The notes below the pieces were generated by a model. That model was not told the origin of the DNA. It was given only the letters and a program-made list of their open reading frames with translations, and made no database searches. DNA of 64,000 bases from Pseudomonas iranensis. Its GTDB lineage: Bacteria > Pseudomonadota > Gammaproteobacteria > Pseudomonadales > Pseudomonadaceae. A program made the position numbers and the translations under genes. The stretch covers positions 2,976,001 to 3,040,000 of the forward strand of contig NZ_CP077092.1 in the NCBI RefSeq assembly GCF_014268585.2, read 5' to 3'. Shown one piece after another: positions 9,929 to 18,936 of the stretch; within the stretch, counting starts at the first letter, position 1; each line of letters starts with the position of its first letter.

Positions 9929-10447
9929 CTATTGTCGCTGGCGTTCGAGGTAACTCAGCGGGACGCTGACGTGCTGTTGGCGGTTGAGAAAATTGAGCAG
10001 GATCATCACGCGCTCATCGCCCTGCATGGACAGGAACACGCCTTCGAGCGGGGACAGTGGGCCCTGGACGATTTGCAGAGGTTCGCCGGGCTTGAGTGTC
10101 GGTTCGGCAGGAAAACCGAGCGACTCCTGGCTGCGTTCGCGCAGTTGCGCAATCACGTCTTCGTCGACCCGGGCGGGCACATGGTTGAATTCGACGATGC
10201 GGCTGACACCGCGGGTCGAGCGAATCGGTGCCCAGTTATCGTCTCGGCTCAGTTCAATGAACACGTAGCCGGGGAACAGCGATTCCAGTGTTCGTTGGCG
10301 TTTGCCACGAATACTTCGCTCGCTCATCAGCTGCGGCCGAAAGGTCGAATAGTTCTGTTGCTGCAGATTGAGTTGTGCCCGTTCATCCTGGCGGGGCTTG
10401 CACTGCAATAAATACCAGTTAGAACCGTTGCGGCAAACCGTTAGCAT
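9929..10447 (-). CDS. rfaH: RfaH-like transcription antiterminator
   Basis: A 172-residue NusG paralogue. The NGN domain begins WYLLQCKPRQDERAQLNLQQ and continues with FPGYVFIELSRD; a linker leads to a C-terminal KOW-like domain (GPLSPLEGVFLSMQGDERVMILLNFL). Length and sequence match RfaH rather than NusG: the segment before the KOW is short, and it sits at the head of a polysaccharide operon. The frame is open to 10567, but the ATG at 10447 has GGAG nine bases before it and gives the family N-terminus. It should travel with RNA polymerase through the long operon below, after loading at an ops element. Confidence 0.9.
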   Translation of the reverse strand: MLTVCRNGSNWYLLQCKPRQDERAQLNLQQQNYSTFRPQLMSERSIRGKRQRTLESLFPGYVFIELSRDDNWAPIRSTRGVSRIVEFNHVPARVDEDVIAQLRERSQESLGFPAEPTLKPGEPLQIVQGPLSPLEGVFLSMQGDERVMILLNFLNRQQHVSVPLSYLERQRQ

Positions 10448-10670
10448 GCTGGAGTACTCCATACATAGCGATCGTGTAAGCAGGGCGGCCGATAACGTGG
10501 GACTAGCCGTCATGCTGCTAGTAGGTAGTAGGCTGATCAAGGCAAAGTGCCGAGCCAGATGCATCAATGTTTATTGGCAGAAGAAGTGTTTCAAAAATGA
10601 ATCAATCGGGTTCGGTTATTGTTATATCCGTGGCCGTCTTGGCTATAACGAGTCCGTGCTTTTGTTTGAG

Positions 10671-10684
10671 CAAAGCTACCGCAC
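10671..10684 (-). promoter_or_regulatory. ops-like RfaH loading element
   Basis: On the minus strand this reads GTGCGGTAGCTTTG, which contains GCGGTAG, the core of the E. coli ops element (GGCGGTAGCGT). It lies 224 bases upstream of the rfaH-like start, in the right orientation and inside what would be the untranslated leader of the operon. Immediately upstream in transcription is an imperfect inverted repeat (10685-10701) with arms GGTCGCA and TGCGAACC. The position argues for self-loading of the RfaH-like protein. Confidence 0.55.
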
Positions 10685-10701
10685 GGTTCGCAGTTGCGAC
10701 C

Positions 10702-11130
10702 TTCAGGATCCAATTACATAAGTAGCCAGAAAGCAGAAAAGTGCGCGTCGGCGCGAGCTCATCGGGCAGTGCTAAGTTATCGGCCAGTCTGCGCTAGCTG
10801 TCAATTGATAACAGTCAAAAACATTACCTTTCATCCGCTGATGATGGCCATGTTTTGTAGGTCATTGATTCACAGGGGCAAATTCTGTTCGTCGGATTTT
10901 TTAAACTTTTATAAGTTATTGAAGTCGTGCCAGCTAGATGAGGCGGGTGATAGCAAATTAGTTTCAACTGTACATCTTTCGGTTCGTAAGAAGTTGGTTT
11001 ATTAAACACCTTGCGTCGGATGCCGCTGGCCCTGGCAACTAAGCTCGTCTATGAATAGTTTCCGTCTTTTACGGGCAAATGTTCGACGGTGTGTATCCCC
11101 CTGAAGTAAAACCGGTGAGCCGAGGTAATC
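10702..11130. other. AT-richer intergenic region between divergent units
   Basis: About 430 bases without a credible gene; the short open frames here have no family features or ribosome sites. The region is noticeably poorer in G and C than its neighbours, as is common upstream of exopolysaccharide operons, and must contain the promoter of the rfaH-led operon (minus) and that of the epimerase gene (plus). No specific promoter is assigned. Confidence 0.6.
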
Positions 11131-12105
11131 ATGAGTGTTCTGGTAACGGGCGCAGCAGGCTTTATCGGTTACCACACGGTCATGCGTTTATGTTGCGAAG
11201 GTTTTCAGGTTGTTTGTGTCGACAATCTCAACGCTTACTACGACGTCGAACTTAAACAGGCGCGTGTACAGAGATTGCAAACGCTGGCCAACTTCACTTT
11301 CCATCGGCTGGACATTGTCGACCAGGCTGCGTTGACCGCGTTGTTCGCGCACGGCCACTTCAAACAGGTCATTCACCTCGCTGCGCAGGCCGGAGTGCGC
11401 TACTCGCTGGACAATCCCGATGCCTATGCGCAGTCGAATCTGGTCGGGTTTCTCAACGTTCTGGAAGCGTGCCGTCGTCACCCTCCAGAGCACTTGATCT
11501 ATGCATCGAGCAGTTCGGTGTATGGCGCCAATACCAAGATGCCGTTTGCAGAAGACGATCCGGTCGATCAACCGGTTTCGTTGTACGCCGCGAGCAAACG
11601 CGCCAACGAACTGATCGCGCACAGTTACTGCCATCTCTACGGCTTGCAGGCCACCGGCCTGCGCTTCTTTACCGTGTACGGCCCGTGGGGTCGACCGGAC
11701 ATGGCGCTGTTCAAATTCACCGAAGCGATGCTCAACGGGCGCGCCATCGACCTCTACAACCAAGGCGAAATGGCGCGCGACTTCACCTTTATCGATGACA
11801 TCGTCGAAGCGGTTTTCCGACTGCTCGACAAACCGCCCGCAATCAGCGCCGAGCGCGGCACCAATCGCTTGTTCAATATTGGCCGCGGCAGTCCAGTAGC
11901 GCTGATGAGCTTCGTCGAATGCCTGGAGCAGGCACTGGGCATCAAGGCTCAGCGCCGTTATTTGCCGATGCAGGAGGGTGACGTGCTGAAGACCTGGGCC
12001 GACGTGTCGGCGCTGGCACGCTGCATCGACTTCAGCCCGCAGGTGCCGATCGAGCAGGGCGTGCAAGCGTTCGTGCAGTGGTATCGCGAGTTTTACCAGG
12101 TCTGA
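11131..12105 (+). CDS. NAD-dependent epimerase, UDP-glucuronate 4-epimerase-like
   Basis: A 324-residue extended short-chain dehydrogenase. Rossmann motif VTGAAGFIGYHTVMRL at the N-terminus, catalytic Ser region YASSSSVYG, catalytic Tyr-x3-Lys in YAASKRANE, and FTVYGPWGRPDMALFKF, which is typical of UDP-glucuronate 4-epimerases. The likely reaction converts UDP-glucuronate to UDP-galacturonate, fitting with ugd in the divergent operon. GalE is the less likely alternative. Its stop lies one base from the stop of a small convergent gene. Confidence 0.88.
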   Translation: MSVLVTGAAGFIGYHTVMRLCCEGFQVVCVDNLNAYYDVELKQARVQRLQTLANFTFHRLDIVDQAALTALFAHGHFKQVIHLAAQAGVRYSLDNPDAYAQSNLVGFLNVLEACRRHPPEHLIYASSSSVYGANTKMPFAEDDPVDQPVSLYAASKRANELIAHSYCHLYGLQATGLRFFTVYGPWGRPDMALFKFTEAMLNGRAIDLYNQGEMARDFTFIDDIVEAVFRLLDKPPAISAERGTNRLFNIGRGSPVALMSFVECLEQALGIKAQRRYLPMQEGDVLKTWADVSALARCIDFSPQVPIEQGVQAFVQWYREFYQV

Positions 12106-12106
12106 T

Positions 12107-12316
12107 TCAGTGCAGCGTGACGGCCCTGCGACTTTCCCCGATGCGGATCCGGTCGAGGGCGCGGTTCAGCGCATCCAGCGCATCGAGCAACGCCTTGGCC
12201 TCGGCTTCACGCCCGTCGCCCCACAGGCGTTCGGCCATTTTGTTCAAGGCCAGAATGGCGCGTTCGATGTCGGCTGCACTGGCGGTGTTGTTACTGGCTG
12301 GTGGTTTCTTCGGCAT
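12107..12316 (-). CDS. small hypothetical protein
   Basis: A 69-residue protein starting MPKKPPASNN. It is mostly helical and polar (IERAILALNKMAERLWGD, then ALLDALDALNRALDRIRI), with no signal or membrane segment. The codon pattern and helical repeat suggest a real gene. It lies 112 bases downstream of the usher gene on the same strand and is convergent with the epimerase. I do not recognise a function. A start at 12364 would add 16 residues of unconvincing composition. Confidence 0.55.
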   Translation of the reverse strand: MPKKPPASNNTASAADIERAILALNKMAERLWGDGREAEAKALLDALDALNRALDRIRIGESRRAVTLH

Positions 12317-12428
12317 TCGGGATTTCTCGGCGGACGGCAAACCACCATACCGCCAAGGCACCAAGCAATATAGTCAGGAAGTGATCCTTGCCTCAGCCAA
12401 ACAGGCAGTCTTGAAGCCGGCTATGGAG

Positions 12429-14999
12429 TTACTTCCCACTGGTAGAGCAAGCCAACCGGTATTGCTCATAGTTCAAGCCTTCGACCTTTTCCGGCAGCTT
12501 GTATGGCACGGGGCAGCTTTTGCCCTGCCACTTGATGGTGATGACACCGTGATCTTTGGTCACCAGCGCCAGGGCCTTGCCCGTCGGATCTGACAATGCC
12601 AGTTGTTTGCCGTCGCTATCCAACAGCACCGCGCCGAATGGAATCGGCTGGCCGTTGGCATCGTACAGTTCGAACTGGACGCGTCTGCCTTTGCTGCCTT
12701 CGAAGCGTGCAAGAACCACCGAACCGCGTCTTGGCACCAGTTGCTGAGTGGCGTTGTCCAGCTCGATCTCACCGCCCAGGTTCCGCGTGTCCAGGGTTAC
12801 CCAGTTGACGCGATACGGTTGCGCGTTAGGCAGCACCGCATAGCCGTTGAAGCCGGTTTTCACACCTGAATAGCTGCTGATTTCAACGCCCGATATGCCG
12901 GGCACTTCGACCAGGCCGAACGTTTCACCGACGGTCTGGCCCATATTGATGCCGCCGGCATGAGCCACGATCGATCCGGCCGCACTCAGGTTCTGCGACT
13001 CATAGCCGCTGCCTCGGTTGTAGCCAAAGCCCAGATCGCCCATTGACGTACGGGTACTCAGACTGAGTGAGCCAGAGCGCTCGCCCTGGACGCTGCGCCC
13101 GGTCTGCACGGAGTAGTAGGTGTCGCTGTCCTCAGTCAGATAACCATTGATCCCGGCTTGCGTGCTGGTACCGGCGTTCTGATGGTTACTGGAAACGTAG
13201 GCACGCGGTGCGCGTGGTGTCGATCCGAGCGGGAAAGAAATTGAAACGCTTAATTGCGTGTCGTTGGTGGTGTCACCGCGTGCGCCGAATTCCTGGGTTT
13301 TGCTCAGGCTGATGTTGTAGTTCAGGTCGCGCCAATTGTTGTTGTAGCCGGCGGAAAAGCTGCGCGAGCCACCGCGATCCCAATAGCGCTGGTCACTGGC
13401 ATTCAAATACAGCGAGCCGAACTGGCGCGCTTCGCCAAGGGTCTGGTTTACCGTGAGGTCGGTACGGGTCTTGGCATTGCCCGCGCGCCGCGTAGCGCCG
13501 GCGCTGGTGTCCTGCACATGGTCGGTCAGCGTGCGGTAACCCTCGGTCGAATAACGATAGGCGGCGAGGGTGAAGCTGGTATCGGTACCGGTGAAGGTCT
13601 TTGCATAGAGCGCGCGTACGCTGCTGCCCTGGGTGGTTTTGCCGAATGCCTTGCTGGACGATTGCGTAAGGTCCAGGGACATCGCGCCAATCGAGGTGTT
13701 CTTCGCCGCACCGATGGACAGCGCCTTGAAGCCGTTGCTCGCCTGAATGCCGGCAATGCCCGTCAGATTGCTGGTCAGGCCGTAGGCAAAAGTGCCGCCG
13801 AGAAAGGCTGGTTTGTCATAACCCTCGCTGTTGTTGTTGAATTTGCCGCTCGACAGGCTGTACTTCAGTTGCCCCTCACGCACCATCGTCGGCAGGGCGG
13901 AGAACGCCTGCCGGGTGACCTTGCGCCGACCATCCGCTTCGACAATGGTGATCTCCAGATCACCGTTGGAGCCCGATGGATAGATATCACTGATCTCGAA
14001 CGGACCCGGCGGTACATTGGTGGTGTAGAGAATGTAGTTATCCTGGCGGACTTCGATCTTCGCATTGGTTTCCGCCACGCCACGAATAATCGGCGCGTAG
14101 CCGCGCTCACTGTCTGCACGCATGCCTTCATCAGAGGCGATCTTGACGCCTTGGTAGCGCACGCTGTCGAACAGATCCGAGTCGGAAAAGATTTCACCCG
14201 CGCTCAGTTGCCCCTTGATCGCCGTGAGGTCGCGCTGGATGAACGTGCGGTTGCTGACAAAACGATTGGGCCGGCCGGTGGAGCTGCTCAGATTGGACTC
14301 GTTGCGCAGACGCCAGGCTCCAAAGTTAATGCCGTTGCGCAGCCCCAGATTATTGGAGATTTGCGTGGCGTAATCGGTTTTGCTGCGGGTGCTGCTCAAC
14401 TGGTAGTTGATGAACCCGGCGGCCACACCTTGGTCCCAAAGCTCTGGATCTACATAGCCGCGCATGCCACGCGCCATGGCGACCTGCGGCACGCTGATAT
14501 TGAGGCGCAGGCGGTTGGCATCGAAATTGAGACTCGCTTGCTCGATCATCGCAGGCAGGTCGTAGTGATCGGCAGGGTGTTGCTCGTCAACCAGACCTTG
14601 CTCACGCAGTTTGCGCATGTCCACACCCAACTGCTGCAACAGTTCCAGGGTGATGCGTGGCTCGACTTTGCCGTTGACCGGGTTGGCCGCGAAATCGATG
14701 TCGCGACGACCGACCAGCGTGCCGTTGCTGAACACGTCGACGCGGTATTGGCCTGGCAAGACGCTGTTGGCATTCAGCAACGGTTGCAGATCGACCGCCG
14801 ATGAACCTTCAAGGAACAGCGTATTGAAAGATTCACTCGCCACTGCGGCCTGGGCTTCGGCGCCCGCGGCGAATCCGCAAATGGCCATGTTGATAGCAAA
14901 GCACAATGGATGCAGGCAGCCCAACGCCGCTTTGTTTTTCTGGCGCGCAACATGATGCTTAACACAACTTTCAGATGTGTGGTGTTGGGAGGAAAACAT
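12429..14999 (-). CDS. fimbrial outer-membrane usher (FimD/PapC/Cup type)
   Basis: An 856-residue usher that receives chaperone-subunit complexes and secretes the fimbria through the outer membrane. After an unusually long signal region (about 50 residues) come the N-terminal domain (FNTLFLEG, GQYRVDVFSNG), the 24-strand barrel with plug (from about 150 to 680; VPPGPFEISDIYPSGSNGDL lies at the usual place), and C-terminal domains ending CPVPYKLP near the last cysteines. It is downstream of the chaperone gene by 86 bases, with AAGG eight bases before the ATG. Full length and apparently functional. Confidence 0.95.
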   Translation of the reverse strand: MFSSQHHTSESCVKHHVARQKNKAALGCLHPLCFAINMAICGFAAGAEAQAAVASESFNTLFLEGSSAVDLQPLLNANSVLPGQYRVDVFSNGTLVGRRDIDFAANPVNGKVEPRITLELLQQLGVDMRKLREQGLVDEQHPADHYDLPAMIEQASLNFDANRLRLNISVPQVAMARGMRGYVDPELWDQGVAAGFINYQLSSTRSKTDYATQISNNLGLRNGINFGAWRLRNESNLSSSTGRPNRFVSNRTFIQRDLTAIKGQLSAGEIFSDSDLFDSVRYQGVKIASDEGMRADSERGYAPIIRGVAETNAKIEVRQDNYILYTTNVPPGPFEISDIYPSGSNGDLEITIVEADGRRKVTRQAFSALPTMVREGQLKYSLSSGKFNNNSEGYDKPAFLGGTFAYGLTSNLTGIAGIQASNGFKALSIGAAKNTSIGAMSLDLTQSSSKAFGKTTQGSSVRALYAKTFTGTDTSFTLAAYRYSTEGYRTLTDHVQDTSAGATRRAGNAKTRTDLTVNQTLGEARQFGSLYLNASDQRYWDRGGSRSFSAGYNNNWRDLNYNISLSKTQEFGARGDTTNDTQLSVSISFPLGSTPRAPRAYVSSNHQNAGTSTQAGINGYLTEDSDTYYSVQTGRSVQGERSGSLSLSTRTSMGDLGFGYNRGSGYESQNLSAAGSIVAHAGGINMGQTVGETFGLVEVPGISGVEISSYSGVKTGFNGYAVLPNAQPYRVNWVTLDTRNLGGEIELDNATQQLVPRRGSVVLARFEGSKGRRVQFELYDANGQPIPFGAVLLDSDGKQLALSDPTGKALALVTKDHGVITIKWQGKSCPVPYKLPEKVEGLNYEQYRLACSTSGK

Positions 15000-15085
15000 G
15001 CAATTTGCCTTATCAGTCCGTGTTGCTTCAACCGGAGTCCGGAACTTGTGAATAGCTTGTAAGTTGGCAGGGTGGGGCGGGGGAT

Positions 15086-15835
15086 TTACTGGGCGGAGGC
15101 ATCTTTCACGCGCTCGGCATGGCTTTCGGCAACGCTTAGTGGTGCATCGAATCGTTGTTGTGCGCCGTAATCGTTAATTGCTGAAAAACTCAAATGCGAA
15201 GTACCCGCTGGCAGATCTTTCAGATTGAATGAGCGAACTTCCCCTGGAACGATCATTGTCGAATCAATTACCAACTCCGCTTTTTTTCCTGCAACGACTT
15301 TCAGATCCGCCAGCGACACATGGTAGTTGCTTTGGTTTTTTACTTTCAGCACCGACTTGCCAGCCTGAGTGACCAATTGCCATGCAAGTTGCTCCGGTGC
15401 CTTTGCGGCATCACCGGTGAGTCCGTCCGGGCGGAAGAAGACCTTGATACGCTGACGTACCGCCAATTGCAGCGTGTTGACATCGGCAGCACTGGCCTGG
15501 GGGATTTCCTGCACGTTCAGCCATACCACCGACTCCTTGTCCGCAGGCATGCCGCGGCCTTCATAAAGAATCCTCAGTAATTGCTGTTGATTGGGCTCAA
15601 GTTTGGCCAGTGGTGGAGTAACTGCGAAAGGCGGTGCGCTGCCAGCCGTGTCGCCGGCATCCAGCCACGATTGCGCCAGAATGGTTTGTCCGCCGTTGCG
15701 CACGGTGACATTCGCCTCTTTGTGCGCACCATCGAAGATAATCCGGGTGGAGCTCAAGGAGATGCTGGCGAATGCCGAGTGCGTCATCAACACCCCGGCA
15801 AGCCCCAGGCAAAGCGGAAAGTAGCGACTTAACAT
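15086..15835 (-). CDS. periplasmic fimbrial chaperone (PapD family)
   Basis: A 249-residue chaperone: signal peptide to ...SAFAS, then the first immunoglobulin domain with SLSSTRIIFDGAHKE and the conserved donor-strand region (LLRILYEG), and a second domain (VSLADLKVVAGKKAE). The conserved Arg and Lys that anchor the subunit C-terminus are in STRIIF and VRQRIKVFFRP. The ATG at 15835 has GGTGA six bases before it and is chosen over a GTG at 15844. It lies between pilin and usher, the normal order in a cup operon. Confidence 0.94.
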   Translation of the reverse strand: MLSRYFPLCLGLAGVLMTHSAFASISLSSTRIIFDGAHKEANVTVRNGGQTILAQSWLDAGDTAGSAPPFAVTPPLAKLEPNQQQLLRILYEGRGMPADKESVVWLNVQEIPQASAADVNTLQLAVRQRIKVFFRPDGLTGDAAKAPEQLAWQLVTQAGKSVLKVKNQSNYHVSLADLKVVAGKKAELVIDSTMIVPGEVRSFNLKDLPAGTSHLSFSAINDYGAQQRFDAPLSVAESHAERVKDASAQ

Positions 15836-15903
15836 AGATTTCACCGATTAATCTGGTCGGGAAGGACGAGGCACAGCGGCCCCGTCCAGGTATTGCGGGC
15901 TGC

Positions 15904-16506
15904 TTATTCGTATTCGAGAACGAACGGCAGAGTGGCGTTACCGGTACCGGCAGTAGCGGTGGTCTTGTCGCCGGTGGTGACGTAAGCGGCTGCGAACGAC
16001 AGGGTGCCGTCACCGCCTGTGGTTGCGTCGCCAGTCAGGTTGGTCTGCACTTTGGCAGTGGCTTCGGAGCTCAGGTCGATCAACTGGCCATTGCTGTCCA
16101 GCAGTGCGATACCAACGCCTTTGGCCGCGTCTGCACCCTGCAGCTTGAGAACTTTCTTGCCATCAACCAGGCCCGAACCGCCGTTTACGGTTGGTTTGAA
16201 CAGCATCGAAACCTTGGTGCCAGCGTTGCAGTTCACTTTCAGGTTGAAATCGTTGGCGGCCACACGACCGGCGCCCGGAGCGGAGTCGGTGCCCATGTCT
16301 TTGATCGACACGCTGCCCATGTCCACGGCAATCATCTTGTCGTTACCCAAGGCGCCATCTACCGAGCAAGCGTCGTTATTGATAACGCCGGTGAAGCTGA
16401 TTTGACCGCTGCCGCCCTTGACAGCTTTGGCGGCTTCTTCAGCCACTGCACCAGTGGAGGCAGCCAGTACGGAAAGAGTGAGTACTGCGAAAGCGAACTT
16501 TTTCAT
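15904..16506 (-). CDS. major fimbrial subunit
   Basis: A 200-residue type 1 or Cup pilin. Signal peptide of about 22 residues starting MKKFAFAVLTLS, mature protein with GQISFTGVINNDACSV and a second cysteine (LKVNCNAG) for the subunit disulphide, and a C-terminus ending LPFVLEYE with the penultimate tyrosine used for chaperone recognition. First gene of the fimbrial operon; 68 bases separate it from the chaperone gene. An in-frame ATG at 16539 would give a poor signal peptide. Confidence 0.94.
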   Translation of the reverse strand: MKKFAFAVLTLSVLAASTGAVAEEAAKAVKGGSGQISFTGVINNDACSVDGALGNDKMIAVDMGSVSIKDMGTDSAPGAGRVAANDFNLKVNCNAGTKVSMLFKPTVNGGSGLVDGKKVLKLQGADAAKGVGIALLDSNGQLIDLSSEATAKVQTNLTGDATTGGDGTLSFAAAYVTTGDKTTATAGTGNATLPFVLEYE

Positions 16507-16584
16507 GTTTATATCCGAAGTTATTGTGAAGTGCTGCATTGAAATGCCAGGCCATATTAGGTGTGCGGTGGTGGCGGGTCTTTG

Positions 16585-16596
16585 GGATTTGTCTTA
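16585..16596 (+). promoter_or_regulatory. degenerate copy of the Roc/fimbrial operator motif
   Basis: TGGGATTTGTCT matches the 12-base motif TGAGAATTGTCT at 10 of 12 positions. It lies in the region between the fimbrial operon and the rocR-like gene, 91 bases from an exact copy. On its own it would not be reported; it is listed because each of three related intergenic regions carries a pair of such sites. Confidence 0.35.
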
Positions 16597-16675
16597 AAGC
16601 GATAAAGGTGCGAGCCAGTCAGTAATATGGCAGTGGCGTATTCATATTTGCGGTAATGGTGCAGCGAACCAAATG

Positions 16676-16687
16676 AGACAATTCTCA
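16676..16687 (-). promoter_or_regulatory. Roc/fimbrial operator motif, exact copy
   Basis: AGACAATTCTCA on the plus strand, that is TGAGAATTGTCT on the minus strand, embedded in the near-palindrome TGAGACAATTCTCA (16674-16687). It lies 170 bases upstream of the fimbrial subunit gene and 140 upstream of the rocR-like gene. Exact copies are found at 23115 and 26361. A LuxR-type response regulator (the RocA-like protein) is the natural candidate to bind it, but that is inference. Confidence 0.55.
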
Positions 16688-16826
16688 AAGTCGTGCGGTC
16701 TTTGTCTGGCTAGTATTCGCGGATGCAGAAATTCTCAGTCAACGCAAAGTTTGTGAGCGGGCGTCCTGCTTGAAAGATTATTCAGACTTTCGCTATTAAC
16801 GACTGATAGAAAGAGGTTCCAGGTTT

Positions 16827-18047
16827 GTGAACACGCTTCGTATATTGGTCTTGGAAGATCACGCCTTTCAGCGCACGGCGGCAGTCAGTGCGCTTAATAG
16901 TCTGGGGTACAAAAATATCTTTCAGGCGGCTGACGGCAAGGATGCGCTGGCTGTGATATCCCAGGCTGGAGGCGTGGACGTTGCATTGTGTGACTTGAGC
17001 ATGGCCGGGATGGATGGTTTGACGTTCTTGCGCCTGGCGAGAGAGGCCGGTTTGATTCGTGCAGTGATCATCTGCAGTTCACTGCCTGAAGATTTGTTGC
17101 GCACGGTTGATCGAATCGTCACGTTGCAGGGGCTTGAGTTGCTTGGCAGTGTCGGAAAACCGTTGATGGTCGATGTGCTGGCGCCGTTGTTGGCTCGCTA
17201 CCGGCCGCACAATCAGATCGATGCCAAAGTGGTGGAGAGTCATCTCGATCAGCCTTCGGAGAACGAAGTGCTCGAAGCGATACGCCGTCAGGAATTTCGC
17301 GCCTACTTCCAGCCCAAATTTCATCTGCGCAGTGGTGAAGTGGATGGCGCCGAGGTGCTGGTGCGATGGCAGAGTCCCAGTCGCGGTTTGCTTTCACCTG
17401 GCATGTTCTTGCCGACGATCGAGCGCTGCGGGTTGCTCGATGAGATGTTTTTCAGCCTGCTCACGCAAGGCTTGAGTCTGCAGCGCTTCGTCCAGTCTCA
17501 CGGCAAGCCGTTCAAGCTGGCGTTCAATCTCGACGTGACGCAGATGGCCAATCCGAATCTTGTCGACCGGATCAAGGCGCTGTTGCGCATCCATGGCGCC
17601 TCGCCAGCTGGGCTCATTTTCGAGCTCACGGAAACCGGCCTGCTGCAGATGCCCGAGATCAGCATGGAAAACATGGTGCGTCTGCGCATGCTCGGCTTCA
17701 GTCTGGCAATCGATGATTTCGGTGTCGGCTATTCTTCACTTGAGCGGCTGTGCCAGATGCCGTTCAACGAAATTAAACTCGACGCCGGCTTCGTGCAGAA
17801 TTTCCATCAGGCGCGCTACAGCGCGGTCATCCACGGGGCGTTGGCCCTGGCGCGGGAATTGGACATGCGCGTGGTGGCAGAGGGTATTGAAACCGCAGAT
17901 CAGGTTCAGCATCTGGCGCGGCTTGGTTGTCAGTGGGGGCAGGGCTTCTTCTATGCTCGCCCGATGAATTGGGCGCATTTGGTCGACTGGCGTTTCGAGG
18001 GTCAGAAGTCATCCTGGCGCCGCGCAATAGGCACATCCGACCGCTGA
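16827..18047 (+). CDS. rocR: RocR-like response regulator with EAL phosphodiesterase domain
   Basis: A 406-residue cytoplasmic protein with an N-terminal receiver (acidic pocket E10-D11, phospho-acceptor Asp56 in ALCDLSMAGMDG) and a C-terminal EAL domain. The EAL signature reads EVL; the other catalytic residues are all present: N in FNLD, E in ELTET, DD in IDDFGVGYSS, K in IKLD, E in AEGIET and Q in QGFFYARP, so it should hydrolyse c-di-GMP. In P. aeruginosa RocR opposes RocA1 and is controlled by the sensor RocS1; the three genes here are in the same combination. The start is GTG, preceded by AGAGGTT. Confidence 0.92.
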   Translation: MNTLRILVLEDHAFQRTAAVSALNSLGYKNIFQAADGKDALAVISQAGGVDVALCDLSMAGMDGLTFLRLAREAGLIRAVIICSSLPEDLLRTVDRIVTLQGLELLGSVGKPLMVDVLAPLLARYRPHNQIDAKVVESHLDQPSENEVLEAIRRQEFRAYFQPKFHLRSGEVDGAEVLVRWQSPSRGLLSPGMFLPTIERCGLLDEMFFSLLTQGLSLQRFVQSHGKPFKLAFNLDVTQMANPNLVDRIKALLRIHGASPAGLIFELTETGLLQMPEISMENMVRLRMLGFSLAIDDFGVGYSSLERLCQMPFNEIKLDAGFVQNFHQARYSAVIHGALALARELDMRVVAEGIETADQVQHLARLGCQWGQGFFYARPMNWAHLVDWRFEGQKSSWRRAIGTSDR

Positions 18048-18221
18048 TGTGAGCGGGCAATCTGACTTTTGGGACAAAGCCCTATTTCGTCGCACCTTTA
18101 AAACACTCATGATGTGCCCTGAAATCAATCAGATGCACCTGAATGCTTCGGTGATGCCCGGGATTTGCTGCGGTTGCCAAGTGCTGATGGTCCTCCAACC
18201 CTCCTCATCATGGAGCTGTTC

Positions 18222-18929
18222 ATGCATTGGTCAGTCGTGAATCCGTTACGCGTTGCCATCCTTGATGATCACTCGCTCATACGTCTGGCGATGAAATCAC
18301 GGCTGACGCGTGAAGCCGAGTTCAGTGTGGTGGGCGTGTACGGCAGCAGCGCGCAGTTGCTCGCCGGGTTGCGCGAGGTCGACATCGACCTGCTGATCCT
18401 CGACTACAAGCTGCACGATGGAGAGCTGGACGGGCTCAATCTGATCCGCCTGCTGCGCAAGCAATATCCGGACATGCGCATTCTCGTTTCGTCCTCTGAA
18501 GAGCGTCCGGCAGTGGTGAACATGGCGATCGGGGCGGGCGTCAGCGGATTCTTTGGCAAATCCCAGTCGGTCGATGACCTGATCACTGCCATCCGCAGTG
18601 CCGCGTCCGGGCAGTTGTACCTGTCGCCGGCAATGGCCTTCGAGCTTGACGTGCTGCCTGCGTCGGTCGAAGAACCGTCGGGCGTCAGTGATGACGGCGC
18701 GGCGCACAGCGACGATTTCCTCAGTAATCCTTTGCTCTCACCGAAAGAAAAAGAAGTCTTGCGCTGCTGTCTCGAGGGTATGGGCGTGACTCAGATCGCT
18801 TTGAAGTTCTCCCGCAGTCGCAAAACCATCAGTGGGCAAAAACAGGCCGCTTTCAAAAAGCTTGGCATTCGTGGTGACGCAGAGCTGTTCAAGTTGCAGC
18901 ACAGCCTGACAGCCGACAACCAGGGATAA
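18222..18929 (+). CDS. rocA1: RocA-like response regulator, LuxR-type DNA-binding domain
   Basis: A 235-residue two-domain regulator: receiver (ILDDHSLIRLAM; phospho-acceptor Asp in LLILDYKLHDGE) and a C-terminal HTH of the LuxR/FixJ type (LLSPKEKEVLRCCLEGMG ... SRKTISGQKQAAFKKLGI). The ATG at 18222 has GGAG six bases before it. By analogy with P. aeruginosa RocA1 it should activate the cup fimbrial genes after phosphorylation by the RocS1-like kinase encoded 7 bases downstream. It is the best candidate to bind the shared 12-base motif. Confidence 0.88.
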   Translation: MHWSVVNPLRVAILDDHSLIRLAMKSRLTREAEFSVVGVYGSSAQLLAGLREVDIDLLILDYKLHDGELDGLNLIRLLRKQYPDMRILVSSSEERPAVVNMAIGAGVSGFFGKSQSVDDLITAIRSAASGQLYLSPAMAFELDVLPASVEEPSGVSDDGAAHSDDFLSNPLLSPKEKEVLRCCLEGMGVTQIALKFSRSRKTISGQKQAAFKKLGIRGDAELFKLQHSLTADNQG

Positions 18930-18936
18930 CTCGCTT

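Noticed and set aside
13254..14804. Long plus-strand open frame of 516 residues inside the usher gene
   Set aside because: Antisense shadow caused by high GC codon use; composition rich in Arg, Gly, Ala and His, no domain, and the usher on the other strand is clear.
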